Below, one piece after another: positions 1 through 7,778 of a DNA stretch of 64,000 bases (position 1 is its first letter; every line of letters starts with the position of its first letter). The notes below the pieces were generated by a model that saw only the letters and a list, made by a program, of their open reading frames with translations, was not told the DNA's origin and did no database searches. The DNA lies in contig JADZFO010000038.1 in the NCBI GenBank assembly GCA_020849855.1, positions 124,001 to 188,000 of the forward strand, in the 5' to 3' direction. The translations under genes and the position numbers were made by a program. The stretch comes from a bacterium (lineage in GTDB: Bacteria; 4484-113; JAFGCY01).

Positions 1-2
1 AC

Positions 3-422
3 CGCTGGCAGCCGCAGCTGGTGGTCTGCGCCGGCTTCCTGAGCCTTTACCTGCCTGCGCCGCAGTACCGCCACAAAGTGCTGAACGTGCACCCCGCGCT
101 GTTGCCGGCCTTCGGCGGGCCGGGGATGTATGGGCAGCGTGTCCACGAAGCCGTGCTGGCGAGCGGGGCAAAGGTCAGCGGCTGCACGGTGCACCTGACG
201 GACGAGCACTATGACTCCGGGCCGATCATCGCCCAGCGCACTGTGGCCGTCCTGCCGGATGACACGCCGGAGACGCTGTCAGCGCGGGTGCAGGCAGCGG
301 AGAGGGAGCTGTACCCCCTGGTGCTGCAGGGCTTTGCCGACGGGCGCATCCGCATCAGTGCGGAGGGCGCGGTGGAGCTGGACCCGCGGGTGCTGACGCA
401 GGAGCCGGGTGGCGCGGGCTGA
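3..422 (+). CDS. purN: Phosphoribosylglycinamide formyltransferase, C-terminal part
   Basis: Third step of de novo purine synthesis: transfers a formyl group from 10-formyltetrahydrofolate to GAR in the cytoplasm. The frame is open from the window edge, so about the first third of a normal ~200-residue protein lies outside. Visible family landmarks are the VVCAGF strand, the NVHPALLPAFGG segment holding the catalytic Asn and His, and HLTDEHYDSGPII with the catalytic Asp. The C-terminal helix (AERELYPLVLQ) is complete and the gene ends in TGA. It converges with the next gene four bases later. Identification is firm; only the 5' truncation limits it. Confidence 0.93.
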   Translation, partial: RWQPQLVVCAGFLSLYLPAPQYRHKVLNVHPALLPAFGGPGMYGQRVHEAVLASGAKVSGCTVHLTDEHYDSGPIIAQRTVAVLPDDTPETLSARVQAAERELYPLVLQGFADGRIRISAEGAVELDPRVLTQEPGGAG

Positions 423-426
423 GGCC

Positions 427-846
427 CTAGGCGCCGAGCAGGTGGTGCCGGGCGCTGTAGGCCCCGACGACAGCCAAGAAGGCGCCGCCGATGGCGGTGG
501 CGGCGAGGGACATCGCGCTGGCGCTGAGCGCCAGATCGCCCACCGTCAGGGAAAGGGTGGTATCAGCGAGCTCAAAGTTCCAGGCGGCCAGCAGGCCGTC
601 CACGCCGGGCAGGGCCATGGCGCAGAGGCCCAGCGCGCCGATGCCAAGGGCCAGCTTCTCGCCGGTGCCAAGACGCCGCAGGGTATCCCAGAGCCCGGAG
701 ATGCCGCGGGGCTTGGCCAGCAGGACAGGGGCCGGCAGGCGGCTGATTGAATCCATCACCGAGCGCTTGAAGCCGGGGGACAGCTCATGCGGCTTCCCGG
801 CCCGCAGCAGGCGCTCCAGCTTTTCCATTTTCCTTTCGTCACTCAT
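427..846 (-). CDS. Small membrane protein downstream of ECF sigma factor
   Basis: A 139-residue protein with a charged N-terminal half (about residues 1-60) and two hydrophobic segments, roughly 65-85 and 105-130, so probably an inner-membrane protein with a cytoplasmic head. It follows the ECF sigma factor at 927-1532 on the same strand after 80 bases, the usual position of an anti-sigma factor. No zinc-binding HxxxCxxC anti-sigma motif is visible, so that role is inferred from position only. The start ATG is preceded by an AGGGAC purine stretch. No family was recognised. Confidence 0.72.
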   Translation of the reverse strand: MSDERKMEKLERLLRAGKPHELSPGFKRSVMDSISRLPAPVLLAKPRGISGLWDTLRRLGTGEKLALGIGALGLCAMALPGVDGLLAAWNFELADTTLSLTVGDLALSASAMSLAATAIGGAFLAVVGAYSARHHLLGA

Positions 847-906
847 CTCGTCGTGTCCCTACAGCAATAGTACCCGTGTGTAACCCTTCCTGCAGTCCCG
901 GCCTGC

Positions 907-930
907 GGGCGGACATCCGTCCGCCCCTAC
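907..930. repeat. Palindromic intergenic repeat overlapping sigma-factor stop
   Basis: GGGCGGAC-ATCC-GTCCGCCC followed by CTAC. Read on the minus strand, the GTAGGGGC end supplies the TAG stop codon of the ECF sigma gene (927-929). It belongs to the GTAGGG/CCCTAC palindromes found at many gene ends in this window. Confidence 0.8.
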
Positions 931-1532
931 TCATCCAGCAGGGCCGGGTCCAGGATCTCGGCCAGGCGCAGCTTGCCCCGGCGGATATGGGTCCGCACGG
1001 TGTTCAGGTTGAGCTGCATGGCCTCGGCAATCTCTTCATAGCTCAGTTCTTCAAAGTAATACAGGCACAGCGCCACCCGCTGCAGCTCCGGCAGGCGCTT
1101 CAGCGCGCGGCCCAGATCGGTGTTCTGGGCGTGGCCGGCGCTGGCCGACTGGCGCAGGTCCTGGGGCTGGACGCCCACTTCGGCCTGCTCCTCAATGCTC
1201 GCGCTGCCCGGGCGGCTGGCCTTGCGCTTGAGGTGCTGGCGGGCCACATTTATGGCAATGCGGTAGATCCAGCTAGAAAGCTTGGCCTCTCCGCGGAAGC
1301 CGCCAAGGCCCTTATAAGCATTGACAAAGGTCAGCTGGGCCAGGTCCTCGACATCGCTTGCTTCAACGCCCTGGGCGGAGATCACGCCGGCGACCAGGCT
1401 GGAGTAGCTGTCCACAATGCGGGCGAACAAATGGCTCTCGCCGGCGGCAATCCGCCGGCACAAGGCAAGCTCGTCTGTGCCCGTCTCCACTTTTGGCGCC
1501 ATCCCCAGCCAGGTGTTGATCCGTGTGAGCAT
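927..1532 (-). CDS. ECF-type RNA polymerase sigma factor
   Basis: A 201-residue sigma-70 family ECF factor that would redirect RNA polymerase to a small regulon. Region 2 is seen as DLAQLTFVNAYKGLGGFRGE and SSWIYRIAINVARQHLKRK; region 4 carries the helix-turn-helix LSYEEIAEAMQLNLNTVRTH. A linker of about 35 residues separates them. There is no sigma-1.1 or region 3. The gene starts at ATG and its stop TAG lies inside a palindromic repeat (907-930). The downstream membrane protein (427-846) is the likely regulatory partner. It diverges from the gene at 1649. The regulon is unknown. Confidence 0.92.
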   Translation of the reverse strand: MLTRINTWLGMAPKVETGTDELALCRRIAAGESHLFARIVDSYSSLVAGVISAQGVEASDVEDLAQLTFVNAYKGLGGFRGEAKLSSWIYRIAINVARQHLKRKASRPGSASIEEQAEVGVQPQDLRQSASAGHAQNTDLGRALKRLPELQRVALCLYYFEELSYEEIAEAMQLNLNTVRTHIRRGKLRLAEILDPALLDE

Positions 1533-1611
1533 TGTCGCACTTTAAGAGCATTGCCGGCGCGCCTGAGTTTCAGCGCCCGGGGAAAACTTCAGGCGGCGCG
1601 GAATCCATCGT

Positions 1612-1617
1612 TACAAT
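1612..1617 (+). promoter_or_regulatory. -10 box of the M48 operon
   Basis: TACAAT 31 bases before the GTG at 1649, with a GGGGG ribosome-binding stretch just before the start. This gene therefore appears to have a normal leader, unlike the leaderless genes elsewhere in the window. Confidence 0.45.
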
Positions 1618-1648
1618 GTTGGCAGGCTGATGCATCACGGGGGATAGC

Positions 1649-2161
1649 GTGGCTACTGAGAGGGAACTGCAGGCGCTGGACTGGGCCGAAGACCTTGCCC
1701 GCGAGCTGGCGCCCGAAGAGCTGGACCTGGCCGGGCCGCTGCTGCAGGCCTATCTTGATGGCAGCGACCAGCTGCGCCCGGCCAGCCCGCACGGGAGCTT
1801 TGGCGCGGGGCAGATTGTGGCCCTGCTGCCCTTCGTCTTCAAGGGCCTGGGGGCCAGCGGCCCGCTGCTGGCCGAGCTGCTGGGCAGCGGCATGCTGCTG
1901 AAGGTGCTGGAGACCTGCGGCGCGGCCCTGACCGTGGTTGAGCTGGGGCGTCAGGCCCAGAAGCTGATGGGCGGGCACAGCACGGAGAACCGCCAGCTGC
2001 AGTCGCTGGTGCGGGTGGCCGAGGAGCTGCCAAAAGAGCTGGCTGCCAGCGGCATTTCCGCCGAGGAGGCCGAGCGCGCCAGCCTGAAGGTGCTGCGCCT
2101 CCTGCTGCGCGACCCCGCCGGGGCGAGCGAGTTTCTGCAGCTGCTGGAGCGCAGGAAGTAA
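1649..2161 (+). CDS. Hypothetical protein preceding M48 peptidase
   Basis: A 170-residue protein rich in Leu, Ala and Glu and largely predicted helical. A glycine-rich, moderately hydrophobic stretch at about residues 50-100 may associate with the membrane, but no signal peptide is seen. It starts at GTG after a GGGGG stretch. Its TAA stop overlaps the ATG of the M48 peptidase (TAATG), so the two are translationally coupled and probably work together. No family recognised; it may act as an adaptor or regulator of the peptidase, which is inference from coupling alone. Confidence 0.75.
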   Translation: MATERELQALDWAEDLARELAPEELDLAGPLLQAYLDGSDQLRPASPHGSFGAGQIVALLPFVFKGLGASGPLLAELLGSGMLLKVLETCGAALTVVELGRQAQKLMGGHSTENRQLQSLVRVAEELPKELAASGISAEEAERASLKVLRLLLRDPAGASEFLQLLERRK

Positions 2162-3849
2162 TGGACAGCCTGGCGGCCAGCCGCAGCGCGGGCAGCAAGG
2201 CTGCCGCACCGGACTGGAAAGCCTATGCCATGGCGCCCTCGCTGCTGGCTAAAAAGATGTCCGCGGGCTGGACGCAGCTGCGCCTTGAGAACGCCGGCGC
2301 CGTGCCCTGGGTCTGGCTGATGACCTTCGGCCTGGGCCTCAACCCGCTGGCCGCGCTGGTCTCGCTGGTCCGCTTTGTTTATGACTACCTGCTGGGGATT
2401 GCGCCGCTGAATGCCTCCGGCGCGGTAATGCAGCCCTTCATGCTGCTGGCCCTGCACCTGCCGCTGATGGCGCTGTCAGGGGGGATCCCGCTGCTGGCCA
2501 TCGGCTATGGCTCGCTGATGGTCTTCTTCCCCTCCGTGCGCCGGCGGCGGCTGGAGAATAGCTATGAGCTGAGGCCCTGGGAGCCGCTGGGGCCGGTGCA
2601 GATCGCCATCTATGCCTTCGCCCGGCGCCTGATGCCGGATGTGGTCTTCACGGCCAACCTGAAGCACAGCCATCTGCTGGCCTTCGTCTATCCCGGCAGC
2701 GCCACCGAGGCCCGCCTGGCCGTCTTCGGCGGCCTGCTGCTGCTCTGGCAGCGCGACCGCGAGGCGGCGCAGTCCGTGATCGCCCATGAGCTGGCGCACT
2801 TCAGGCGCGGCGAGGCCCTGCACCTGGGGGCGGGCTCCGGCCTGGAGACCGCGCTGAAGGCCGGCATCTTCTCAATGGCCGGCGCGCTGGTCTTCTGGCT
2901 GCTGCTGGGCCTGCTGAACTGGAAGCTCACCGGCATCCTGCTCAGCTCGGCCCTGGGCGCCTTTGGGATCTATGCGGTGCTGCTGGCGGCCTTCTGGTGC
3001 AGCGAGTTTCAGGCCGACCGCCTGGCGGCCGAGGAGCTGGGCTCCAGCGATGGCCTGCTGCGGGCGCTGGAGCAGCAGCAGGAGCGCGGCAGCAGCTTAA
3101 GCCGCCTGCTGGCGCGCCTGACCCACCCGCCCCTGAGCTGGCGGCGCGCGATGCTGCAGCGGGGGGCCAGCCACGCGCTGCTGCTGAGCAACCTGATCTT
3201 CCTCGGCGGCCTGAGCCTGCGCAGCCTGCTGCTGGCCTTCAGCCTCGCCGGCGGCTATTTCTTCCTGGGGCGCGAGACAGCGCAGAGCATCGGAGCGGCG
3301 ATGCCCTATGGCAACGTGATCCGCGATATCGCCTTCTCCGGCACAGGCTTCATGGTGGCCGGGATGGGCTTCTTCATCTGGCCCCTGCTGCACTATCGCT
3401 GGGCCACCCTGTGGAGCCGCCAGCCGGTGCAGACCCGCCGCGCGCCTCTGTGGCCCTGGGGCCTCTCGATCCTGATCAGCACCGTCCTTGGCATTTTCAG
3501 CATGCTGCTGACGGCCTTCTGCTACTTCGAGCTGCTGGGCGCGCCCAGCGAGGACCCGGCGGTGAAAGCGCAGCGCGAGCGTGAGCGCGAGGAGCTGCTG
3601 CGCGGCATCACCGAGCAGAATAACCGGATGCTGGAGTACTGGAACAGCGAGCCCGGCCAGGGCATTCTGAACTTTGACCCAGAGAGCCTGCAGGCGCCGG
3701 CCGGAACTGAGGGCGAGGCCGCCCCACAGGACTGGAACTTTAGCGATGGGCAAAGCGGCGGCGCCGACAGCACGGATCAAAGCGTCTGGGACAGCTTTGA
3801 GAACCTGGAGCCACAGAGCCAGAGCGGCGACTCATCCGGCGGCTACTGA
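2161..3849 (+). CDS. M48-family membrane zinc metallopeptidase
   Basis: A 562-residue integral membrane protease. The zinc motif HELAH is at residues 209-213 and a likely third ligand, Glu282, sits in EFQADRLAAEELG, the usual M48 spacing. Hydrophobic segments flank the catalytic region: about two before it (residues 45-125) and several after (225-285, 340-375, 395-420, 440-465). The last ~90 residues are acidic, Gln/Ser/Gly-rich and probably disordered. HtpX/Ste24-type relatives degrade or process membrane proteins. It overlaps the preceding gene by one base. The substrate is unknown, and the long C-terminal tail is not typical of HtpX. Confidence 0.88.
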   Translation: MDSLAASRSAGSKAAAPDWKAYAMAPSLLAKKMSAGWTQLRLENAGAVPWVWLMTFGLGLNPLAALVSLVRFVYDYLLGIAPLNASGAVMQPFMLLALHLPLMALSGGIPLLAIGYGSLMVFFPSVRRRRLENSYELRPWEPLGPVQIAIYAFARRLMPDVVFTANLKHSHLLAFVYPGSATEARLAVFGGLLLLWQRDREAAQSVIAHELAHFRRGEALHLGAGSGLETALKAGIFSMAGALVFWLLLGLLNWKLTGILLSSALGAFGIYAVLLAAFWCSEFQADRLAAEELGSSDGLLRALEQQQERGSSLSRLLARLTHPPLSWRRAMLQRGASHALLLSNLIFLGGLSLRSLLLAFSLAGGYFFLGRETAQSIGAAMPYGNVIRDIAFSGTGFMVAGMGFFIWPLLHYRWATLWSRQPVQTRRAPLWPWGLSILISTVLGIFSMLLTAFCYFELLGAPSEDPAVKAQREREREELLRGITEQNNRMLEYWNSEPGQGILNFDPESLQAPAGTEGEAAPQDWNFSDGQSGGADSTDQSVWDSFENLEPQSQSGDSSGGY

Positions 3850-3864
3850 CGCAGCAGGAAGCGG

Positions 3865-4434
3865 CTACTTCTCCAGCAGCCACTCCGCCAGGGCGCTGAG
3901 CTCGTTGTCCGGGAAGCGCTGCGGCGGCATGGGCACGCTGTACTTACCCTTGTTGGCGCTCAGGCGCGGGTCGTTGGCGGCATAGCCGGCGGGGTCCTTG
4001 AAGTAGGCCACCAACTTGGGCACGTCCCAGTTGGCCTTCAGGTCGCGCAGGGGCGGCCCCAGGGGCGTGCCGTTCTGGTCCTGGCCGTGGCACATGCCGC
4101 AGTTGCCGCTCTTGTAAAGCTCTTCCGCGGTCAGCATGGTGCGCGGCGCTTCCATTTCGTCCTTGGTGCTGTCGGGGCCGGCCTGCGGCACCTTGTCGCC
4201 GGAGGCGTCCGCAGCTTCCTGCTGCTCCATCGGCGTGTCAGGCGTTTCACCCGCAGCGGCAGGGCTGTCGGTAGCGGCGGCTCCACTGGCAGCAGTGCTG
4301 TCAGCGCTGCCCGCAGCGCCGGCCGGCGTCTGGCCCTCATCCTGCGCCTGCTGCTTGGGGCAGGCTGTGCAAAGCAGGGCGATAAACAGCAGGCCCAGGA
4401 AGGCCAGGCGGCGCTGATCTGAAGAACTGAACAT
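3865..4434 (-). CDS. Class I cytochrome c lipoprotein
   Basis: About 190 residues. The signal peptide ends in a lipobox (LLCTAC), so the mature protein should be anchored by an N-terminal lipid. An Ala/Ser/Asp/Glu-rich linker of some 75 residues leads to one cytochrome c domain with the heme motif CGMCH and a plausible distal Met ligand in KYSVPMPP. It would carry single electrons on the outer face of a membrane. The frame stays open upstream, but I chose the ATG at 4434 because it begins the signal peptide and lies 7 bases after a perfect TATAAT. It converges with the M48 gene. Confidence 0.85.
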   Translation of the reverse strand: MFSSSDQRRLAFLGLLFIALLCTACPKQQAQDEGQTPAGAAGSADSTAASGAAATDSPAAAGETPDTPMEQQEAADASGDKVPQAGPDSTKDEMEAPRTMLTAEELYKSGNCGMCHGQDQNGTPLGPPLRDLKANWDVPKLVAYFKDPAGYAANDPRLSANKGKYSVPMPPQRFPDNELSALAEWLLEK

Positions 4435-4441
4435 GGCTGGG

Positions 4442-4447
4442 ATTATA
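4442..4447 (-). promoter_or_regulatory. Leaderless -10 box for cytochrome c gene
   Basis: TATAAT on the minus strand with 7 bases to the ATG at 4434. Transcription would start at about the first base of the start codon. No clear -35 box. Confidence 0.65.
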
Positions 4448-4518
4448 ACCATCGCCAGCAGGACGCGCCGGGGCCGTCCGCTCTTCAGCAGTCTCAGCTC
4501 TGGCGGCGGCATGCGGGC

Positions 4519-5724
4519 CTAGAGATCAGCGGGCAGATCTGCGGCCAGGCGCAGGGCCGCTGCGGGATACCAGGCGCCAAAGCGGCCCTTGCGGATCTTC
4601 CTGCGGGCCTGGCGCATCAGGTCGTAATAGAACTGCAGGTTGTGCAGCGTAGCGAAACGGGCGTAGCTGTGCTCCTGCAGCTTGAGCAGGTGCCGCAGGT
4701 AGGCCCGGCTGTGCCCGGCGCAGGTGGGACAGGCGCAGCGCGGATCGACGGGGCGGGCATCGTCCCTGAAGCGCGCGTTGTTCATCCGCAGCAGGCCCTG
4801 GCGGGTGTAGAGCACTCCATGGCGGGCCATGCGCGTGGGCTGCACGCAGTCGAACATGTCAAAGCCGGCGGCGATCGCATGCAGCAGGTCTGCCGGGTTG
4901 CCCACGCCCATCAGATAACGCACTTTGTCCGCGGGCAACAGAGGGCCGCAGAAGGCCGTCAGGCGCAGGAAGTCCTCGCGCGGCTCGCCGACGGCCAGAC
5001 CGCCCACAGCCAGGGCATCGAAACCCTGAGCGGCGACAAACTGGGCGCTCTCGCGCCGCAGGTCCTCTTCCAGGCCGCCCTGCACGATGCCGAACAGCGC
5101 GGGAGGATGGACGCGGGATGAGGCATGGGCTGCCTTCCTGCCGCGTTCACCCTTGCGCGCCGCCGCTTGCTGCCGCGCCAGCAGCTCCGGCCAGAGCTGG
5201 GCCTGTTCCCGGGCCCAGGAATGGGTCAGGGCCATGTCCTTCGCGGTGCGCTCGCGGGTGGCCGGCAGGCCGGTGCAGATGTCCAGGGGCATGGCGAAGT
5301 CGACGCCGAAGCAGAGCTGGGCCCGCAGCACGAATTCCGGGCTGAAGTGCCAGCGCTGGCCGCCGATATGGTCGCTGAAGCGCACCCCGTCCGGGCGGAT
5401 GCTGCGCCGCGCGGCGAGGCTGTAGACCTGGTAGCCGCCTGAGTCGGTCAGCACAGAGCCGGCCCAGCCGGAAAAGGGCTTGATCCCGCCGAAGCCGGCG
5501 ATGCTCTCCAGGCCGGGGCGGACCACCAGGTGGTAGGTGTTCATAAGCACATGGCGGTAGCCGATGCGCCGCAGGTCCTGCCAGTCCAGGGTTTTGAGGC
5601 TGGCGGCGGTGGCCACGGGCTGGAAGAGCGGAGTGGGCAGGCGCCGGCCGTCCATGCTGCGCAGCCAGCCGCTCCGGGCCTGGGTGGCCGGGTCGCGCGC
5701 CTGCAGTTTCCATACGCCGGGCAA
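4519..5724 (-). CDS. tgt: tRNA-guanine transglycosylase
   Basis: Exchanges guanine-34 of Asp, Asn, His and Tyr tRNAs for a queuosine precursor. The 401-residue length fits. Landmarks: TDSGGYQVYSL with the general-acid/base Asp, GIVQGG, LAVGGLAVGE, the nucleophile segment FDMFDCVQPTRMARHG, and the zinc site C-x-C-x-x-C...H in CACPTCAGH. There is an unusual basic insert around residues 185-205 (RKGERGRKAAHASSR). The chosen start is TTG at 5724, eight bases after TAGAAT. The pathway enzyme queC is also in this window (61100-61786) but not adjacent. Confidence 0.95.
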   Translation of the reverse strand: MPGVWKLQARDPATQARSGWLRSMDGRRLPTPLFQPVATAASLKTLDWQDLRRIGYRHVLMNTYHLVVRPGLESIAGFGGIKPFSGWAGSVLTDSGGYQVYSLAARRSIRPDGVRFSDHIGGQRWHFSPEFVLRAQLCFGVDFAMPLDICTGLPATRERTAKDMALTHSWAREQAQLWPELLARQQAAARKGERGRKAAHASSRVHPPALFGIVQGGLEEDLRRESAQFVAAQGFDALAVGGLAVGEPREDFLRLTAFCGPLLPADKVRYLMGVGNPADLLHAIAAGFDMFDCVQPTRMARHGVLYTRQGLLRMNNARFRDDARPVDPRCACPTCAGHSRAYLRHLLKLQEHSYARFATLHNLQFYYDLMRQARRKIRKGRFGAWYPAAALRLAADLPADL

Positions 5725-5939
5725 GGGGCGCTATTCTAAGCTTTGCGCCGCAGACAGTGCGGGGAACTGAGCAGCCCGAAGGCTGGTCAGTTCAAGACCG
5801 GTGAAATCGCCGCCAGAGCAAAACCTTTTGCCCGGCTTTTTCGTCTGAACAGTGGGTATCAGTTATTGCCGGGCTGATGCGGCGAAGCAGTAGCCACACT
5901 GGTGTGGTAGTAAGACTGTCTCGCCGAGGGGGTTAACAG

Positions 5940-6455
5940 ATGCTCGACAAACAGAAACTGGCACAGGCGCTGGAGACCCTGCGCTCCGGAATTTTCGTGG
6001 TGACGAGCCAGGATGCCGGCAAGGCCGCCGGCTGTACGGCGGTCTGGGTCACGCGGGCTTCATTCAATCCGCCGCTGCTGTGCGTGACACTTTCGCCCAC
6101 GCGGCACACTTTCTCAGTGCTGCAGGCAGCGGGGAAGTTCTGCATCAATGTGCTGGGCGAAAGCAGCCTTGATGTGGCCCGCCGCTTCGGCTTCAACACG
6201 GGGCCGGAGAGCGGCAAATTTGACCAGGTGCCGAGCCACCTGGGCGAGAACGGCATGCCGATCCTTGACAACGCCGTGGCCTGGTTTGAATGCCGGGTCA
6301 GCCAGGTTCTGGAGGTTGGCGACCACCGCCTGGTGATCGGCGAGGTGCTGGCCTCAGCGCTGCAGAGCAATGAGGCGCCGGCGGTGTATGTGGCGGAGTC
6401 CTTCTACAGCGAAAGCCAGAATCAGGTCCGGGCCGGCGGCGGTTCCGGGGACTAG
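5940..6455 (+). CDS. Flavin reductase-like FMN-binding protein
   Basis: A 171-residue protein of the flavin reductase/FMN-binding split-barrel type. Typical features are the early GIFVVTS strand, the TRASFNPPLLCVTLSP segment, the SVLQAAGKFCINVLGE strand and the later HRLVIGEVLA strand. Family members reduce flavin with NAD(P)H, often for a partner monooxygenase, or act as flavin-containing oxidoreductases; none of the neighbours is an obvious partner. The ATG is preceded by GAGGGGG. A palindromic terminator follows about 40 bases after the stop. Confidence 0.85.
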   Translation: MLDKQKLAQALETLRSGIFVVTSQDAGKAAGCTAVWVTRASFNPPLLCVTLSPTRHTFSVLQAAGKFCINVLGESSLDVARRFGFNTGPESGKFDQVPSHLGENGMPILDNAVAWFECRVSQVLEVGDHRLVIGEVLASALQSNEAPAVYVAESFYSESQNQVRAGGGSGD

Positions 6456-6492
6456 GCTGCAGGCCGTCAGGCCGCAAAAAGGGGAATAATGA

Positions 6493-6516
6493 AAGGCCGG
6501 GGCATGCCCCGGCCTT
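6493..6516. terminator. Bidirectional terminator hairpin between convergent genes
   Basis: A perfect 24-base palindrome (AAGGCCGGGGCA and its complement) between the convergent genes at 5940-6455 and 6562-7605. It is very GC-rich and lacks a long T-run, so it is a likely but not textbook terminator. Confidence 0.65.
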
Positions 6517-6561
6517 GTGCTTAAGCTGTCTGCTTGCCGGCCTGTGCTGCCGGCGGGCGCC

Positions 6562-7605
6562 TTACTTGTCGCCTTCCTTGCCCTTGCCGCCCTCAGACTT
6601 GTTCTCCGGGTCTGTGGCAGTGCTGCCCTCAGAACCGCTGAGCTTGCGCTTGGCTTCCTCGAACTCGGCCGCTTCGCGCTTGAGGTCTTCCTCGGTGCGC
6701 GGCTTGTTGCCTGAGCCGACCTTCTCATAGACCGTGTACTGGTAGTCCTGCATGCCCTTGACGTAGATCAGCTTCTTCTCGCTGGGGCGGTCCATGATCA
6801 GCAGCTCTTCAAAGACTGATCCGTCCGCCGTGCGCAGCTGCAGCTTTCCGGTGGCCTTGTCAAAGGTCCAGGGATAGTTGCCGTCGGAGACGATCTTGCC
6901 CTCGCGGAACTCCTGGTAGCGGCAGATGCCGGAGTAGAAGATCTGCAGCAGCTTGTAGTACTGGTCGTTATGTTCGACGCGCACTTCGGCATCCGCATCC
7001 AGCACCTCTTTGGTGCTCTTCCACTCGCCCACCGGGTCCACGCAAAAGCGCAGGCTTTCCACGGCCATCGCCGCCGCCGGATCCACAGCCTGATTGTTCA
7101 TCAGCTCGCCGGCGCCTTCGAAGTCCTTCATCACCGCCTTGGCGGCCTCTGGATCGCTCGCCTTGGCCTGGATCATGGCGATGAAGCGGGACTTGAAGGT
7201 GGTAATGGCCTTGGCGCGGATAGCGGGGTCATTCGCCCCGCCCTGGTTGATCGCCTCGCTGTAGACCAGGGGCACGATGTTGGCCACCGATACGCCGCCC
7301 TCGGGAAGGGGCGAGCCGGTGATGCTGTCCGTGTCCTTGGCATACTTGAAGCCGTCCTTCTCAAAGGCGACGATCAGCTCATCGCGGAGCTTCTTTTCGT
7401 CTTCGGGGTTCGGCAGGCCCGAGCCCACGGTCTCGTTGATCTCGATATTGCCCTGGCCGGCATCACCAGGCTTGATATCCGCCGGCTGGCGCAGCTCGGC
7501 GCTGGCGCCGTCGCGGTTCTCAGCCGCACGGTTGCCATTCTTGTTGCAGCCCAGCGCACAGATGAAGAGCATCAGTGCCAGTACCTGCAGGATAAACTTG
7601 AACAT
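6562..7605 (-). CDS. Putative lipoprotein, unknown function
   Basis: A 347-residue exported protein. The signal peptide (residues 1-19) ends in a lipobox, CALGC, predicting lipid attachment. An acidic Asn/Gly-rich linker follows, then a mixed globular region, and the last ~40 residues are a charged Lys/Glu/Gly/Ser tail. The start is well supported by AGGAGG eight bases upstream of the ATG. It follows metG on the same strand, but a terminator at 7664-7687 separates them. No family recognised. Confidence 0.82.
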   Translation of the reverse strand: MFKFILQVLALMLFICALGCNKNGNRAAENRDGASAELRQPADIKPGDAGQGNIEINETVGSGLPNPEDEKKLRDELIVAFEKDGFKYAKDTDSITGSPLPEGGVSVANIVPLVYSEAINQGGANDPAIRAKAITTFKSRFIAMIQAKASDPEAAKAVMKDFEGAGELMNNQAVDPAAAMAVESLRFCVDPVGEWKSTKEVLDADAEVRVEHNDQYYKLLQIFYSGICRYQEFREGKIVSDGNYPWTFDKATGKLQLRTADGSVFEELLIMDRPSEKKLIYVKGMQDYQYTVYEKVGSGNKPRTEEDLKREAAEFEEAKRKLSGSEGSTATDPENKSEGGKGKEGDK

Positions 7606-7663
7606 CCTCGTCTGCCTCCTAAGTCCCCGCCGCAGCGGGCTCAGCCAGTGCTGCTATGACGCT

Positions 7664-7687
7664 AAAAGGACGCGCCTGCGCGCGTCC
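7664..7687 (-). terminator. Rho-independent terminator of metG
   Basis: On the minus strand an eight-pair stem GGACGCGC/GCGCGTCC with a four-base loop is followed by TTTT. It lies about 90 bases after the metG stop. Confidence 0.7.
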
Positions 7688-7778
7688 CGGTTCATGACCG
7701 ATTAATAATACCCCTGGACCAGCCAGGAGATCGGCAAATCCGGCCCGGACTGAAGCTCCGCGGCCCCGCCGCCCGCGC